Of a DNA stretch of 64,000 nt, positions 52,711 through 62,003 are shown in pieces. The stretch comes from Thermomicrobium roseum DSM 5159 (GTDB lineage Bacteria; Chloroflexota; Chloroflexia; Thermomicrobiales; Thermomicrobiaceae): assembly GCF_000021685.1 (NCBI RefSeq), contig NC_011961.1, forward strand, positions 186,001-250,000. Reading direction: 5' to 3'. The notes beneath the pieces were generated by a model. The model made no database searches and was not told the DNA's origin. It saw only the letters and a list, made by a program, of their open reading frames with translations. The first letter of the stretch is position 1. Each line of letters opens with the position of its first letter. The translations under genes and the position numbers were made by a program.

Positions 52711-53349
52711 TCACCCCCGACGGTTGGTCCGCTCGAGATAGTCCATCGCGGTGCGATAGCGTTGGCTATCGATCATGCCGCTCTCGAAGTAGTAGGTGAG
52801 CATCGTGCGCAACCGCAAGATCGGCATGACATGATACCCGTGAGCATGGAGACGCTCGGCTCCCCCTTGCTCGCGATCGATCAGCACGATGAAGTCGCGC
52901 ACGGTGAGACCAGCTTCTTCCAGAATGCGAGCGGTGCGGAGCAAGCTGGTGCCCCCGGTCATCAGGTCGTCGATCACCAGCACTGTCTGCCCAGGGACGA
53001 TGCGACCTTCCAACGCTGGTTCCTGAGCGTCGGGACGCACGTAGATGAGCGGGGTATCGCTGACCAGGGCGTAGGCAGTGGCCAGGTGAAGACCGCCCAT
53101 GGGGACGCCAGCGACGGCTGCGAACGAGGCGAGACGTGGTCGTCGCCGGGCCTGGTCAGCTTGAATTTCGTGGTGAATCAGGTGGGCGATCCGACGCAGC
53201 AGCGCCGGTTCGCTGATCAAAACGCGTGGGTTGATGTAGATCGGAGAACGACCAGCTGTGGGACCGAGATCGAACTCGCCGAACAGGACGCCGCCGAGCT
53301 CGAACAAGGCGCGCGCGATGTCGAGATTGGTTTCGGTACCGAAGAGCAC
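52711..53349 (-). CDS. pyrE: Orotate phosphoribosyltransferase
   Basis: 212 residues. The PRPP loop is VLVIDDLMTGGTS (about 131-143), and the start matches PyrE (ALFELGGVLFGEFDL, then SPIYINPRVL). It joins orotate and PRPP to give orotidine 5'-phosphate in pyrimidine synthesis. A GTG at 53349 preceded by a near-perfect GGAGGTGA ribosome site is chosen over in-frame starts at 53418 and 53472, giving the normal family length. Divergent from folC and followed by the cyclase gene. Confidence 0.88.
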   Translation of the reverse strand: MLFGTETNLDIARALFELGGVLFGEFDLGPTAGRSPIYINPRVLISEPALLRRIAHLIHHEIQADQARRRPRLASFAAVAGVPMGGLHLATAYALVSDTPLIYVRPDAQEPALEGRIVPGQTVLVIDDLMTGGTSLLRTARILEEAGLTVRDFIVLIDREQGGAERLHAHGYHVMPILRLRTMLTYYFESGMIDSQRYRTAMDYLERTNRRG

Positions 53350-53530
53350 GTCTCCCTCACCTCCGCCGAGATCTCGTCTCAGTTCCACCGGCCGCGTCGA
53401 CCTGCGTCGAATCGGCATGATCGGCTCGGTGCCGTGTGCCTGTCGTCCGACTGGTCGTGGGGACGAAGCCACGCTCTCCGCCCGGCGGACCTGACACGTC
53501 TCTCGTAGTATAGCGAGAAAGGTGACGCAC

Positions 53531-54886
53531 GTGGACTACTTTGCGGCACTCCGCTTCCTCCGCGATCGCGCTGGCTATGACCGTGGGTTCGTGGTCAATC
53601 CGTTCGCTGACGAGGGGATCGGCTTGGCACGGACCGCATGGCTCTGCTCGGCGCTGGGCGATCCCCACCGACGGTACCGGAGCGTGCACATCGCGGGGAC
53701 GAAAGGCAAGGGCTCGACCGCTGCCCTGCTCTCGTCGATGTTGCAGGCAGCGGGGTATCGGGTAGGGCTGTACACTTCCCCGCACCTCCACACCTTGCGC
53801 GAACGGATCCAGATCGATGGTCAACCGATCGCACCAGAGACATTCGGCACGCTGATGGCCGAGCTGGCGGAGGTCGATGCGGCCTTGCAGCGTGCGCACC
53901 CGGACTGGGGGGCAGCGACTGCGTTCGAGCTGGTGACCGTGCTCGCCTTTGCGGCCTTCGCCCGCGTGCCGGTCGATATTGCCGTTATCGAGGTCGGCCT
54001 CGGTGGGCGCCTGGATGCCACCAACGTGATCCTGCCCGACGTAGCACTCATCACCCGCATCGGTTATGACCACATGGCGATCCTCGGCTCGACGCTCGCG
54101 GCGATCGCCCGCGAGAAGGCGGGGATCGTCAAGCCGGGGCGTCCGGTCGTCTCGGCTCCGCAAGAACCGGAGGCCACGCGAGTGATCGAAGCGGTGGCAC
54201 AGGAGCGAGGCGCACCGCTCTGGCTCGGTGGGAGGGACTGGCAGGTCACGGGGACGTGGCGCCGTTTCGCGTTTCACGCTCCGGGTTGGGAACTCGCTGA
54301 CCTCGCGCTCGCGCTCCGCGGCTCTCACCAGGTGGAAAACGCCGGCGTGGCGCTGGCGAGTCTGCCCTGGTTGGCCCGCGTCGAGATGGTCGCTCCTGAG
54401 TCGGCGATCCGCCAGGGTCTGGCGACCGCTGTCTGGCCGGGTCGACTCGAGTTGCTGCGCGAAAACCCGTCGGTGGTCGTGGATGGAGCACACAACCGCG
54501 AGTCGGCCCAGCGCCTGGCCGAGGCCGTGCACGAGAGCTTCCGCTGGCGACGACTCTGGCTCGTCCTGGGGATCATGCGGGACAAGGAGATCGAGCGGAT
54601 CGTGGCGGCACTCGCACCGCTCGCTGATGCGTTGTTCGCGGTCGAGGGATTCGCACCGCGAGCAGCATCGGCGGAACGACTGCTGGCAGCGTGGGCAGCG
54701 AGCACGGTGGGGAAGCCGGCCGCGAGCTACCGCTCCGTCGAGGACGCGCTCAGGGCAGCACTGGAGCAGGCTGACCCCGCGGATCTCGTCCTCGTCACCG
54801 GATCGCTCAGCATGGTGGCTGCGGCGCGCGAGGCTCTCGGGGTAGCGGTGAGCGACCCACGCGAGCGGGAACTTCTCCTGGGCTGA
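53531..54886 (+). CDS. folC: Folylpolyglutamate/dihydrofolate synthase
   Basis: 451 residues, Mur-ligase fold. The ATP loop is GTKGKGSTAA (about 54-63); FELVTVLAFAAF and GLGGRLDATN follow as in FolC, with the third domain from about 300 (VVVDGAHNRESAQRLA). It adds glutamate to dihydropteroate and folates. The GTG at 53531 has AAAGGTGA five bases before it; a GTG at 53522 is less likely. Confidence 0.92.
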   Translation: MDYFAALRFLRDRAGYDRGFVVNPFADEGIGLARTAWLCSALGDPHRRYRSVHIAGTKGKGSTAALLSSMLQAAGYRVGLYTSPHLHTLRERIQIDGQPIAPETFGTLMAELAEVDAALQRAHPDWGAATAFELVTVLAFAAFARVPVDIAVIEVGLGGRLDATNVILPDVALITRIGYDHMAILGSTLAAIAREKAGIVKPGRPVVSAPQEPEATRVIEAVAQERGAPLWLGGRDWQVTGTWRRFAFHAPGWELADLALALRGSHQVENAGVALASLPWLARVEMVAPESAIRQGLATAVWPGRLELLRENPSVVVDGAHNRESAQRLAEAVHESFRWRRLWLVLGIMRDKEIERIVAALAPLADALFAVEGFAPRAASAERLLAAWAASTVGKPAASYRSVEDALRAALEQADPADLVLVTGSLSMVAAAREALGVAVSDPRERELLLG

Positions 54887-55016
54887 ACGATGTGAGCAGG
54901 CTTATCGCGTTCGATTGGCAGCGGCCCAGGTTCGCGAGCGCGATCGGCCTCCCGACGCGATGCTTGGAGGCGGTCATCTGGTAGACTGAAGACCGTCAGC
55001 CTCTCGAGGTGCGAGG

Positions 55017-56141
55017 ATGGCGGAGCCGCCTGCCCAGGAAAGACCGGAGGAAGGGCGTGCATCGAAGGACGTCTGGCGGCGGTGGCAGTCCGCGCGGCGG
55101 ATCGTTGCTGTGACGCTCATCGCTGGCATGCTGGCTGCTGGTGGCTGGGTAGCCTGGTACGTCGTCCAACTCGGGTCGGCCGCGAACGAGGCGTATCACG
55201 ACATCTTCGTGACACCAGCCCCGCGCCCGTCAGCACCAGTTACGAGTGCTCCACGACCGAGCGTTCCGCCAACGACGATCCGCTCGTCGACGCCGACAGC
55301 GACGCCGACGGAGTTTCCGGAGTGGCGCGGCAGCGAGCCGGTTACCGTTTTGCTCGTCGGGATCGATACGACACCTGAACGAGCCGGTGCGGGATCTCTC
55401 CCGCTGGCGGATGCGATCATCCTGGCCCAGCTCGATCCGGTCGGCAAACGGGCGGTCATGTTGTCGATCCCGCGCGATCTGCTGGTCGAGATCCCGGGTA
55501 TCGGATGGGATCGCATCAATGCCGCCTATGCAGCCGGTGAAGCCAGCGGTTCGAGTGGTCCAGCACTGCTGGTCGCCGCCATCGAGCGCAACTTTGCCGT
55601 GCACGTCGATGGCTTCGCCGAAGTCGACTTCGCCGGGTTTGTCCGGATCGTCGATCTTCTCGGTGGTATCGTGGTCGATGTGCCAGCGCCGATCAAGGAC
55701 GACATGTTTCCGGGCCCGAACTTCAGCTACCAGCGCCTCTCTTTCGCGCCTGGCCTGCAGTGGATGGACGGTTCCCGGACGCTGGCCTATGTGCGCACGC
55801 GACACGACGACAATGACCTGGCGCGCGGTCTCCGCCAGCAGCAAGTCCTCCGCGCGCTCCCGGAGCGCGCGCTTCGTCTCGATGCCCTGCGCCGGGCACC
55901 GCAACTGCTCGCGGCACTCGGGGATGCGGTGCGGACTGACCTAACGCCCCAGCAGGTGCTCGGTTTGGCCCGACTGGCCCTCGAGCTCGATGCGAGTCGC
56001 ATCACCTCGGCCTCCCTCGCCGGTATGGTGCAGGATGCGACGCTGCCGCGCGGGGCTGCGGTGCTCGTCGGACATTGGCCCGCGATCCGATCAGAGGTCG
56101 CTCGTCTCTTCGGCCCGCCGAAAACGAGCAGCGTGCGGTAG
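55017..56141 (+). CDS. LytR-CpsA-Psr (LCP) family protein
   Basis: 374 residues: one membrane helix (about 30-50), a Pro/Thr/Ser linker (about 65-100) and an extracytoplasmic LCP domain (about 105-300) with VMLSIPRDLLVEIP and YVRTRHDDNDLARGLRQQQVL, carrying the Arg and Asp residues that bind polyprenyl phosphate. LCP proteins attach glycopolymers to the cell wall or surface. ATG behind GAGGTGCGAGG. Followed by a lipoprotein and a hydrolase on the same strand. Confidence 0.9.
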   Translation: MAEPPAQERPEEGRASKDVWRRWQSARRIVAVTLIAGMLAAGGWVAWYVVQLGSAANEAYHDIFVTPAPRPSAPVTSAPRPSVPPTTIRSSTPTATPTEFPEWRGSEPVTVLLVGIDTTPERAGAGSLPLADAIILAQLDPVGKRAVMLSIPRDLLVEIPGIGWDRINAAYAAGEASGSSGPALLVAAIERNFAVHVDGFAEVDFAGFVRIVDLLGGIVVDVPAPIKDDMFPGPNFSYQRLSFAPGLQWMDGSRTLAYVRTRHDDNDLARGLRQQQVLRALPERALRLDALRRAPQLLAALGDAVRTDLTPQQVLGLARLALELDASRITSASLAGMVQDATLPRGAAVLVGHWPAIRSEVARLFGPPKTSSVR

Positions 56142-56208
56142 GCTTGGGCCACCGGACCGCTGCTGGAGGCGTGCCGGCTGGCTGTGTCCGGAAGGAAGGA
56201 TCGGTTCC

Positions 56209-57120
56209 ATGCGACGTCGCGATTTCGCGTTCTGGCTCGCTCTCAGCTCGCTCGCCGCAGCGTGCCGCAGCGAGGCGACACCGACACCGAACACCGGAGC
56301 GGTTCCGACCATCTCACCGACCCCAGCGAGCACACCGGTGCCGGTCGCAACGCCGACGGCGACACCACCGCCCGCGACACCGGGGCCGACCCCGACAGCA
56401 CAGCGGACGCTCACGGTGGCACTCTACTTCCTGCGCCAGGAGAAATTGGCGGTAGCACGGCGTGCGGTCGGCGAAACGCCGCGGATCGGAACGGCTGCCC
56501 TGCAGGAGCTGCTCGCCGGTCCGACTGACCAGGAGATCTCTTTCGGCCTGAGCACGGAGATTCCACCGGGTACGCGATTGAACGACCTGGCGATCGTCGA
56601 TGGGGTCGCCACGGTCGATCTCTCGGCCGATTTTGCGGCTGGCGGCGGATCCTTCTCGATGCAGGCACGCGTCGCGCAGGTCGTCTTCACGCTGACCCAG
56701 TTCTCGTCGGTGCGGGCGGTGCGTTTCCGACTGGATGGGCAGCCGGTGAGCGCGATCGGTGGCGAGGGAGTGGTCGTCGAGCCGCCGCCGAGTCGGGCTG
56801 ACTTCGAGGATCTCCTGCCGCTCATCTTCGTGGAGGTGCCCGGGCCAGGCGAGGCGGTCACCAGTCCGCTCCGCGTCGCGGGATCAGCCAACACCTTCGA
56901 GGCGATGTTCATGGTTCGGCTGAGCACGGCCGAGGGAGCAGTTCTTTACGAGGAACCAGCGATGGCGACGTCCGGGAGCGGAACACGTGGGACGTTCGAT
57001 CTGACCATTCCCTTCGTGGTGTCGCAGCCAGTGGATGGGATCTTGCGGCTCTGGGAGTACTCAGCCAAGGATGGCTCGGAAGTCAATATCGTCGAGATTC
57101 CGTTGCGGCTGGTGCCATGA
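56209..57120 (+). CDS. GerMN-domain lipoprotein
   Basis: 303 residues. Lipobox SLAAAC (Cys19), a Thr/Pro/Ala linker (about 24-70), a GerMN domain (about 75-185, with DLAIVDGVATVDLSADF) and a Gmad2-type immunoglobulin-like domain (about 205-300, IFVEVPGPGEAVTSPLRVAGSA split by its linker). Such proteins occur outside spore formers as envelope lipoproteins. ATG behind AAGGAAGGA. It overlaps the next frame by four bases. Confidence 0.88.
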   Translation: MRRRDFAFWLALSSLAAACRSEATPTPNTGAVPTISPTPASTPVPVATPTATPPPATPGPTPTAQRTLTVALYFLRQEKLAVARRAVGETPRIGTAALQELLAGPTDQEISFGLSTEIPPGTRLNDLAIVDGVATVDLSADFAAGGGSFSMQARVAQVVFTLTQFSSVRAVRFRLDGQPVSAIGGEGVVVEPPPSRADFEDLLPLIFVEVPGPGEAVTSPLRVAGSANTFEAMFMVRLSTAEGAVLYEEPAMATSGSGTRGTFDLTIPFVVSQPVDGILRLWEYSAKDGSEVNIVEIPLRLVP

Positions 57121-57140
57121 GTGGGGAGGAGCGACCAGGG

Positions 57141-57986
57141 ATGGAGGTTCGTGAACGGGTGGAAACGCTCGGTGACCTGTGGTTGTGGGTCGCTGAGGCT
57201 GGCCCGAGCGAGGCACCGCCGATCCTGTTGTTGCACGGCTTGTACGATCGGTGGGAGACGTGGGAGCCGGTCGTGCCGGCGCTCGCTGAGCGCTTCCGGG
57301 TCATCGCATTCGACATGCGGGGGCACGGGCGGAGTTCGCAGCCAGCTGGGGGGTATACGCTGCGCGATTATGCCGATGATGCCGTGCGGCTGCTCGCGCG
57401 GCTGCGTCCGAGCCGACCGATCGTCGTGATCGGCTTTTCGCTGGGGGCACTCGTGGCGATCGTGCTGGCTGCCGAGCACCCGGAGCTGATCCGCGGCGTG
57501 GTGCTGGTCGACCCACCGCTCGTCGAGCCGGACGAGGGGACGCGCCTGTGGCTGCGGGCGTTGCTCGAGGCCAAGCGAGCTGGGATCGAGGCGGCCTACG
57601 AGCTGGCGCGCGAGCTCGATCCGGACGGGACACCGGAAGAGTGGCAGCAGAGCGCGCTCTGGCTGTGCAGCACGGCCGATGGGCCGATCCTGGCGCTTCT
57701 CGATGAGGGGCGGCGACCGGATCCGTGGGAACTCCTGCCACACCTGAGTCAACCGGTGCTCGTCCTGCAGGCTGATCCGGTGTTCGGTGGGGTGTTGGAC
57801 GACGAGACGGCGCAGCGGGCACTCGCCCAGTTGCGCCAGGGTGAACTCGTCGCGATGCCAGGCTGTGGGCACGCGATTCACCGGACCTGTCCGGACGACT
57901 TCCTGGAGGTGGTGCTCGAGTTCTTGGCCCGGCTCGATCGTCCCGCCACCGGAGAGTACGTCGGCCTGGAGCACCCCGCGGGCTGA
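57141..57986 (+). CDS. Alpha/beta hydrolase
   Basis: About 281 residues. Oxyanion motif LLLHGLYDRWETW, nucleophile elbow GFSLGA, catalytic Asp probably in VLQADPVFGG, and His in MPGCGHAIHR. Substrate unknown; MenH-like or esterase-like by general pattern. The ATG at 57141 has GGAGGAG upstream; an ATG at 57117 overlapping the previous stop by ATGA is an alternative. Confidence 0.85.
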   Translation: MEVRERVETLGDLWLWVAEAGPSEAPPILLLHGLYDRWETWEPVVPALAERFRVIAFDMRGHGRSSQPAGGYTLRDYADDAVRLLARLRPSRPIVVIGFSLGALVAIVLAAEHPELIRGVVLVDPPLVEPDEGTRLWLRALLEAKRAGIEAAYELARELDPDGTPEEWQQSALWLCSTADGPILALLDEGRRPDPWELLPHLSQPVLVLQADPVFGGVLDDETAQRALAQLRQGELVAMPGCGHAIHRTCPDDFLEVVLEFLARLDRPATGEYVGLEHPAG

Positions 57987-58132
57987 TCGACGTTGCCGCG
58001 CTGAGTCGGTATCGCTCCTGCTGTCGAGCGAGCCCGCGGCGGCACGAGAGCGGGCTGCGATGTCCCGGCTGAAGCAGTTCGGGAAACGCGGAGAGCGCGG
58101 CGAGGCAGTCATCGCAGGAGCAGCGGCGCACC

Positions 58133-59413
58133 ATGCTGTCCACCGGCACACGAGTTCTCGTCAGGCAGCCGAGCCGAACTGGCATTCTCTTGCTCCGGGC
58201 CAAGGGACAAGCACGCTCACCGCGTTGCGCCGGGCAGTGGCTGCGCGGCAGCGTGCTCCTCGTCGCGCTCGTGCTTTTGGTCACCGGCAGTGGGTGCCGT
58301 CGTGCCGAAGAATCGCCTGCGGTCGTCTATCTCTTCGAGCCGGGGCAGCTGGTCGCGCTCGATCCGCGAGATGGGCACGCAGTCTGGCGGGCAGCGGTGC
58401 CGCTCGATTACTCGTGTGCCGTGTCCCCCTCGCCGGACGGCCGGTGGGTCGCCCTGGTTTCCGAGCGCCTCGTGCTCGTGCCGACGAGCCAACCGGAGAA
58501 GATGCTCGTCGTCGATCCGCCACCGGGGTGGTTCTTCACCAGTTGCAATCTGCCCTACGGCACATTCGTCTCGACCATAACGGTCCTCAGCTGGGTCCAG
58601 CAAAAGGTCCTCTTCGCCATGCTGCGGAAGAACCTGCCCTACCCTGATGAGTGGGCGGTGGCCGCCTATGATGTGGAGACCCGCTCGTGGCGACCGTGGA
58701 TGCGCCAGGTGCCAGGCTACTGTCCGCTCCTCGGGTCGCCGGTTGCCCATTTTGCCGCCACCTGTGCTGTTCTGCCGTCGGGAATCCGGAACGGTCTGCG
58801 GCTGGCCCAGGCATCAGGCGGCTTACTAGCTATCGATCCGACGAGCGGTGTGCTCCTGGACCAGCTTCCAATCCCACGGGCCGAACTCGCGGCTCGTGGC
58901 CTGCGGAACGATGAACCGATCGTTACAGCAGCGACTGACGATCGCTCGGTCGTACTCCTCCTCCGGAACGCCCTCCTCGTCGTACTCGATCGCGACGGGA
59001 CCTTCCGGCAGGCGGTCGCGGTCGATCGGGAGCTGGGGCTTGCCGGCCGCGCCTATGGCATCGCCCTCCGCCTGGTTCCCAAAGACCGCGTGGCGTGGGT
59101 CGTCGTGCAAGAGACGGGCGCGTCCGATCGTCCCATCCTGGCACTCGTCGACCTCCGTGACCAGAGTGTCGTGCGGGTAGTCGACCTCCCGGGCTTCGTG
59201 CGCGACGTCGATTTTCTCCCCGACGGGACGGTCGTGCTGAACCGCTCCGTCGAAACGGCGGCGGAGCAGTCGACTGGCGCGCCGACATGGACCGTGGTGC
59301 GGCGCGATCTCCGACGGGGCGACGAGCGCGTCCTGGCGACCCTGACGGACGACGGGTACTGCTGCTGGATCGGACCATTGGCCCCGGAGGCGCGAGCGGC
59401 GAGTGGACGTTAG
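58133..59413 (+). CDS. Putative lipoprotein with repeated beta segments
   Basis: 426 residues. A long N-terminal basic region precedes a signal peptide ending LVTGSGC (Cys55), so the true start may lie further in (for example the GTG at 58253). The mature part has repeated short strands (VVYLFEPGQLVALDPRDGHAVW, split here by its pattern; later LLAIDPTSGVLL and LVVLDRDGTFRQ) like a beta-propeller of the PQQ or YVTN kind. No enzymatic motif is evident. It ends four bases into the convergent menH gene. Confidence 0.75.
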   Translation: MLSTGTRVLVRQPSRTGILLLRAKGQARSPRCAGQWLRGSVLLVALVLLVTGSGCRRAEESPAVVYLFEPGQLVALDPRDGHAVWRAAVPLDYSCAVSPSPDGRWVALVSERLVLVPTSQPEKMLVVDPPPGWFFTSCNLPYGTFVSTITVLSWVQQKVLFAMLRKNLPYPDEWAVAAYDVETRSWRPWMRQVPGYCPLLGSPVAHFAATCAVLPSGIRNGLRLAQASGGLLAIDPTSGVLLDQLPIPRAELAARGLRNDEPIVTAATDDRSVVLLLRNALLVVLDRDGTFRQAVAVDRELGLAGRAYGIALRLVPKDRVAWVVVQETGASDRPILALVDLRDQSVVRVVDLPGFVRDVDFLPDGTVVLNRSVETAAEQSTGAPTWTVVRRDLRRGDERVLATLTDDGYCCWIGPLAPEARAASGR

Positions 59414-60252
59414 CGGTCGGGCAGCTGGCGAAAAAAGCGCTCGAGTGCAGCCAGGAAGGCTGCGGGCTGCTCCAGATGCACGGTATGCCCGGCCGCGGGG
59501 ACGATCACCAGCTGGCTTGCGGGGATGCGTGCGGCCATCGCCTGGCTGAGCGCGGCATAGCGGGTATCGAGCGCTCCAGCGATCACCAGGACCGGCATGC
59601 GCAGCTCGGACAAGCGGTCCCACACCGCTGGCATGCTGCCGGTGCCGAAGCCGCGCAGGGAGGCACCCAGCCCGTGCGGGCGCTGGGCCAGCCACTCGGC
59701 GCGCAGCGCGGCGCGTCGTTCGGCGCTCAGCCGCTGCCGGCTGGCGAAGAGTGGCAAGCGCTCCCAATAGTCGGCGAACCAGTCCATGCCCCGCTGCTCG
59801 ATCGCGGTGGCGAGTTCCTCGTCGGCACGCTGGCGGGCAGCACGCTCGGCCGGGTCGTCGAGTCCTGGTGAGGCGCTTTCCAGGACGAGCGCCGCGATCC
59901 GCTCGGGATGGGCGAGTGCCAGGTGGAGCGCTAGTCGCCCGCCCATCGAGTAGCCGAGCAGCCTGACCGGTCCGGAAACGAGTTCGCCGAGCAGGCTCGC
60001 CAGGTCGGCCACCTGCTCGGCAGCCGCGTAGCGGGTCGGCGCGCTCGGTGCGTCGGTCCGACCGTGGCCGAGGAGATCCGGTGCGATGACGCGCCAGCCG
60101 CGAGCGACCAGTTCCGGAGCGAGCGGCGCCCAGTGCGCGCTCGAGCCAGCGAACCCGTGCAGCAGGGCCAGCGGCGGTCCCTGCCCGGCCGCACAGACGC
60201 GGTAAGTGACGCCGCGGACAGCGATCGTCCGCTCTTCGTCCCACACCCTCAT
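59410..60252 (-). CDS. menH: SHCHC synthase MenH
   Basis: 280 residues, alpha/beta hydrolase. Nucleophile in LLGYSMGGRLAL and catalytic His in PAAGHTVHLEQP; RVIAPDLLGHGRTDAPS matches MenH. It eliminates pyruvate from SEPHCHC in menaquinone synthesis. Its ATG overlaps the menD stop by ATGA. Confidence 0.88.
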   Translation of the reverse strand: MRVWDEERTIAVRGVTYRVCAAGQGPPLALLHGFAGSSAHWAPLAPELVARGWRVIAPDLLGHGRTDAPSAPTRYAAAEQVADLASLLGELVSGPVRLLGYSMGGRLALHLALAHPERIAALVLESASPGLDDPAERAARQRADEELATAIEQRGMDWFADYWERLPLFASRQRLSAERRAALRAEWLAQRPHGLGASLRGFGTGSMPAVWDRLSELRMPVLVIAGALDTRYAALSQAMAARIPASQLVIVPAAGHTVHLEQPAAFLAALERFFRQLPDR

Positions 60253-62000
60253 CGCCGGGTTCCCGCGGCCAGCGCGTCCCGCACCGCGGCGCGCGCTCGT
60301 GCCCAGAGCTCCTGGTGGAGCACGACGTTGCGCTGCCGGTCGCTGCGCAGCTCGACGATGCTGGTCCGGTCGGCGACCAGTGCTGCGGCCAGAGCGTCCC
60401 GGACGCTCGAGCGATCGGTGGGACGGGCATAGGCCAGCCCGAAGAGGGCGGCGGCGTGCTGGAAATCGAGACCGTGCGGCGTGCCGAACAGGAACTCGAA
60501 CTGCTCCGGTACCTCGTGCGCCTGGGGAAGAAAGGAAAAGATGCCGCCGCCGTCGTTGTGGAGGAGCACGATGGTCGCGCGCAGGCGATGGCGCCGTGCC
60601 GCCAGGAGCCCGGTGAGGTCATGGTAGAAGGACAGATCGCCGGTCACCAGGACGGTCGGGCCGGTACGGGCCGCGGCGATACCGAGCGCAGTCGACGTGA
60701 CGCCGTCGATCCCGTTGGCTCCGCGATTGGCGAAGATGCGCACCCGCTGCGGAACGGAGGGGAAAAACGCGTCCAGGTCGCGGACCGGCATGCTGTTCCC
60801 GGCGACGAGCGCTGCGCCGTCCGGCAAGAGTTCAGCCAGCTCGCGGAAGACGCGGCCCTCGAACGGCTCATCGAGTTCGGCGAGCCCAGCCTCGAGCGCG
60901 GCCCGGGCCGCGCGATCGACTGCCCGCCAACGGGCGAGCCAGTCGGTGTCCGGCCGCGGCGTGGCGAGCGCGAGGGCGCGGGTCAGGGCGCGGACAGTCG
61001 GCCTCAGGGCACCTTGGAGGACCCAACTGGCCCGGTGCGCCGGGTCCGGCCAGTTTCCGGCAGCCAAAAGAATCTGCTCGGTGTTCTCCCACGCCTCCAG
61101 CGCGAGCTGCAGCGGCTTCGAGGTCGGGATCGCGCCGACGCGCAGGACGAGCTCCGGCTGGAGCGCCGGCAGCGCCTCCGGCTCCCGCAGGACGGCATCG
61201 TAGGCATCGAGCACGAGGTCGCGCGGATGCGGGCCAGCCCGGAGCTGCGACAGCGGATCGGCCAGGATCGGGTAACCGAGCAGGCTGGCCAGCTCGACGA
61301 GCGCCGGAGCCAGTGCGGGGTCCGGCTGCGGCCCGGCCAATACGACGCCGCGTCGGCGTCGAGCCAGTAACGCCGCGACCTCCGCCAGCTCGCGCTCGTC
61401 CAGCTGCGGTGTTCCGCTCAGGACAGCCCCGGCCGGTGCGGCGATGCTCAGGCCGAAGTGGGGGACGAGCGGCTCGCGGTAGGGCAGGTTCAGGTGGACG
61501 GGCCCTGGCGGGAAGGCGCGGGCGAGCGCGACGGCCCGACGAGCAGCGGACGCCGCCGCGCGCTGGACGAGCGGCGTGCCGTCCGGCGGCGGGAGTTCGG
61601 AGAACCACTTGACGTGCGTCCCGTAGAGCCGGAGCTGGTCGATCGTCTGCGGCGCACCGGCGTCGCGCAGCTCGGGCGGTCGGTCGGCGGTCAGGACGAC
61701 CAGCGGGACCTGGGCCAGGTTCGCCTCGACGACGGCAGGGAGCAGGTTGGCGGCGGCAGTTCCGGAGGTGGTCACGACGGCGACCGGCTCGTCGAGTCCC
61801 CGGGCGAGCCCCAGGGCGAAAAAGCCAGCCGAACGCTCGTCCAGATGGTCCCAGAGGCGGATGCGCGGCTCGCGCGCCAGTCCGAGGACGAGCGGTGTGG
61901 AGCGCGACCCCGGCGCGAAGCAGGCGTGCCGGAGGCCGGCATCGGCCAGTGCGGTGACGAAGGCAGTGACGGTCGCGCCGAGCGCGGTGCGATGCTCCAT
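60249..62000 (-). CDS. menD: SEPHCHC synthase MenD
   Basis: 583 residues, thiamine-diphosphate enzyme. The N-terminal half has HACFAPGSRSTPLVLGLA and VVTTSGTAAANLLPAVVEA; the C-terminal half has GNSMPVRDLDAF and GANGIDGVTSTALG, which bind ThDP and the substrates. It joins isochorismate and 2-oxoglutarate. Normal family length. Starts three bases after the isochorismate synthase stop. Confidence 0.95.
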   Translation of the reverse strand: MEHRTALGATVTAFVTALADAGLRHACFAPGSRSTPLVLGLAREPRIRLWDHLDERSAGFFALGLARGLDEPVAVVTTSGTAAANLLPAVVEANLAQVPLVVLTADRPPELRDAGAPQTIDQLRLYGTHVKWFSELPPPDGTPLVQRAAASAARRAVALARAFPPGPVHLNLPYREPLVPHFGLSIAAPAGAVLSGTPQLDERELAEVAALLARRRRGVVLAGPQPDPALAPALVELASLLGYPILADPLSQLRAGPHPRDLVLDAYDAVLREPEALPALQPELVLRVGAIPTSKPLQLALEAWENTEQILLAAGNWPDPAHRASWVLQGALRPTVRALTRALALATPRPDTDWLARWRAVDRAARAALEAGLAELDEPFEGRVFRELAELLPDGAALVAGNSMPVRDLDAFFPSVPQRVRIFANRGANGIDGVTSTALGIAAARTGPTVLVTGDLSFYHDLTGLLAARRHRLRATIVLLHNDGGGIFSFLPQAHEVPEQFEFLFGTPHGLDFQHAAALFGLAYARPTDRSSVRDALAAALVADRTSIVELRSDRQRNVVLHQELWARARAAVRDALAAGTRR

Positions 62001-62003
62001 CGC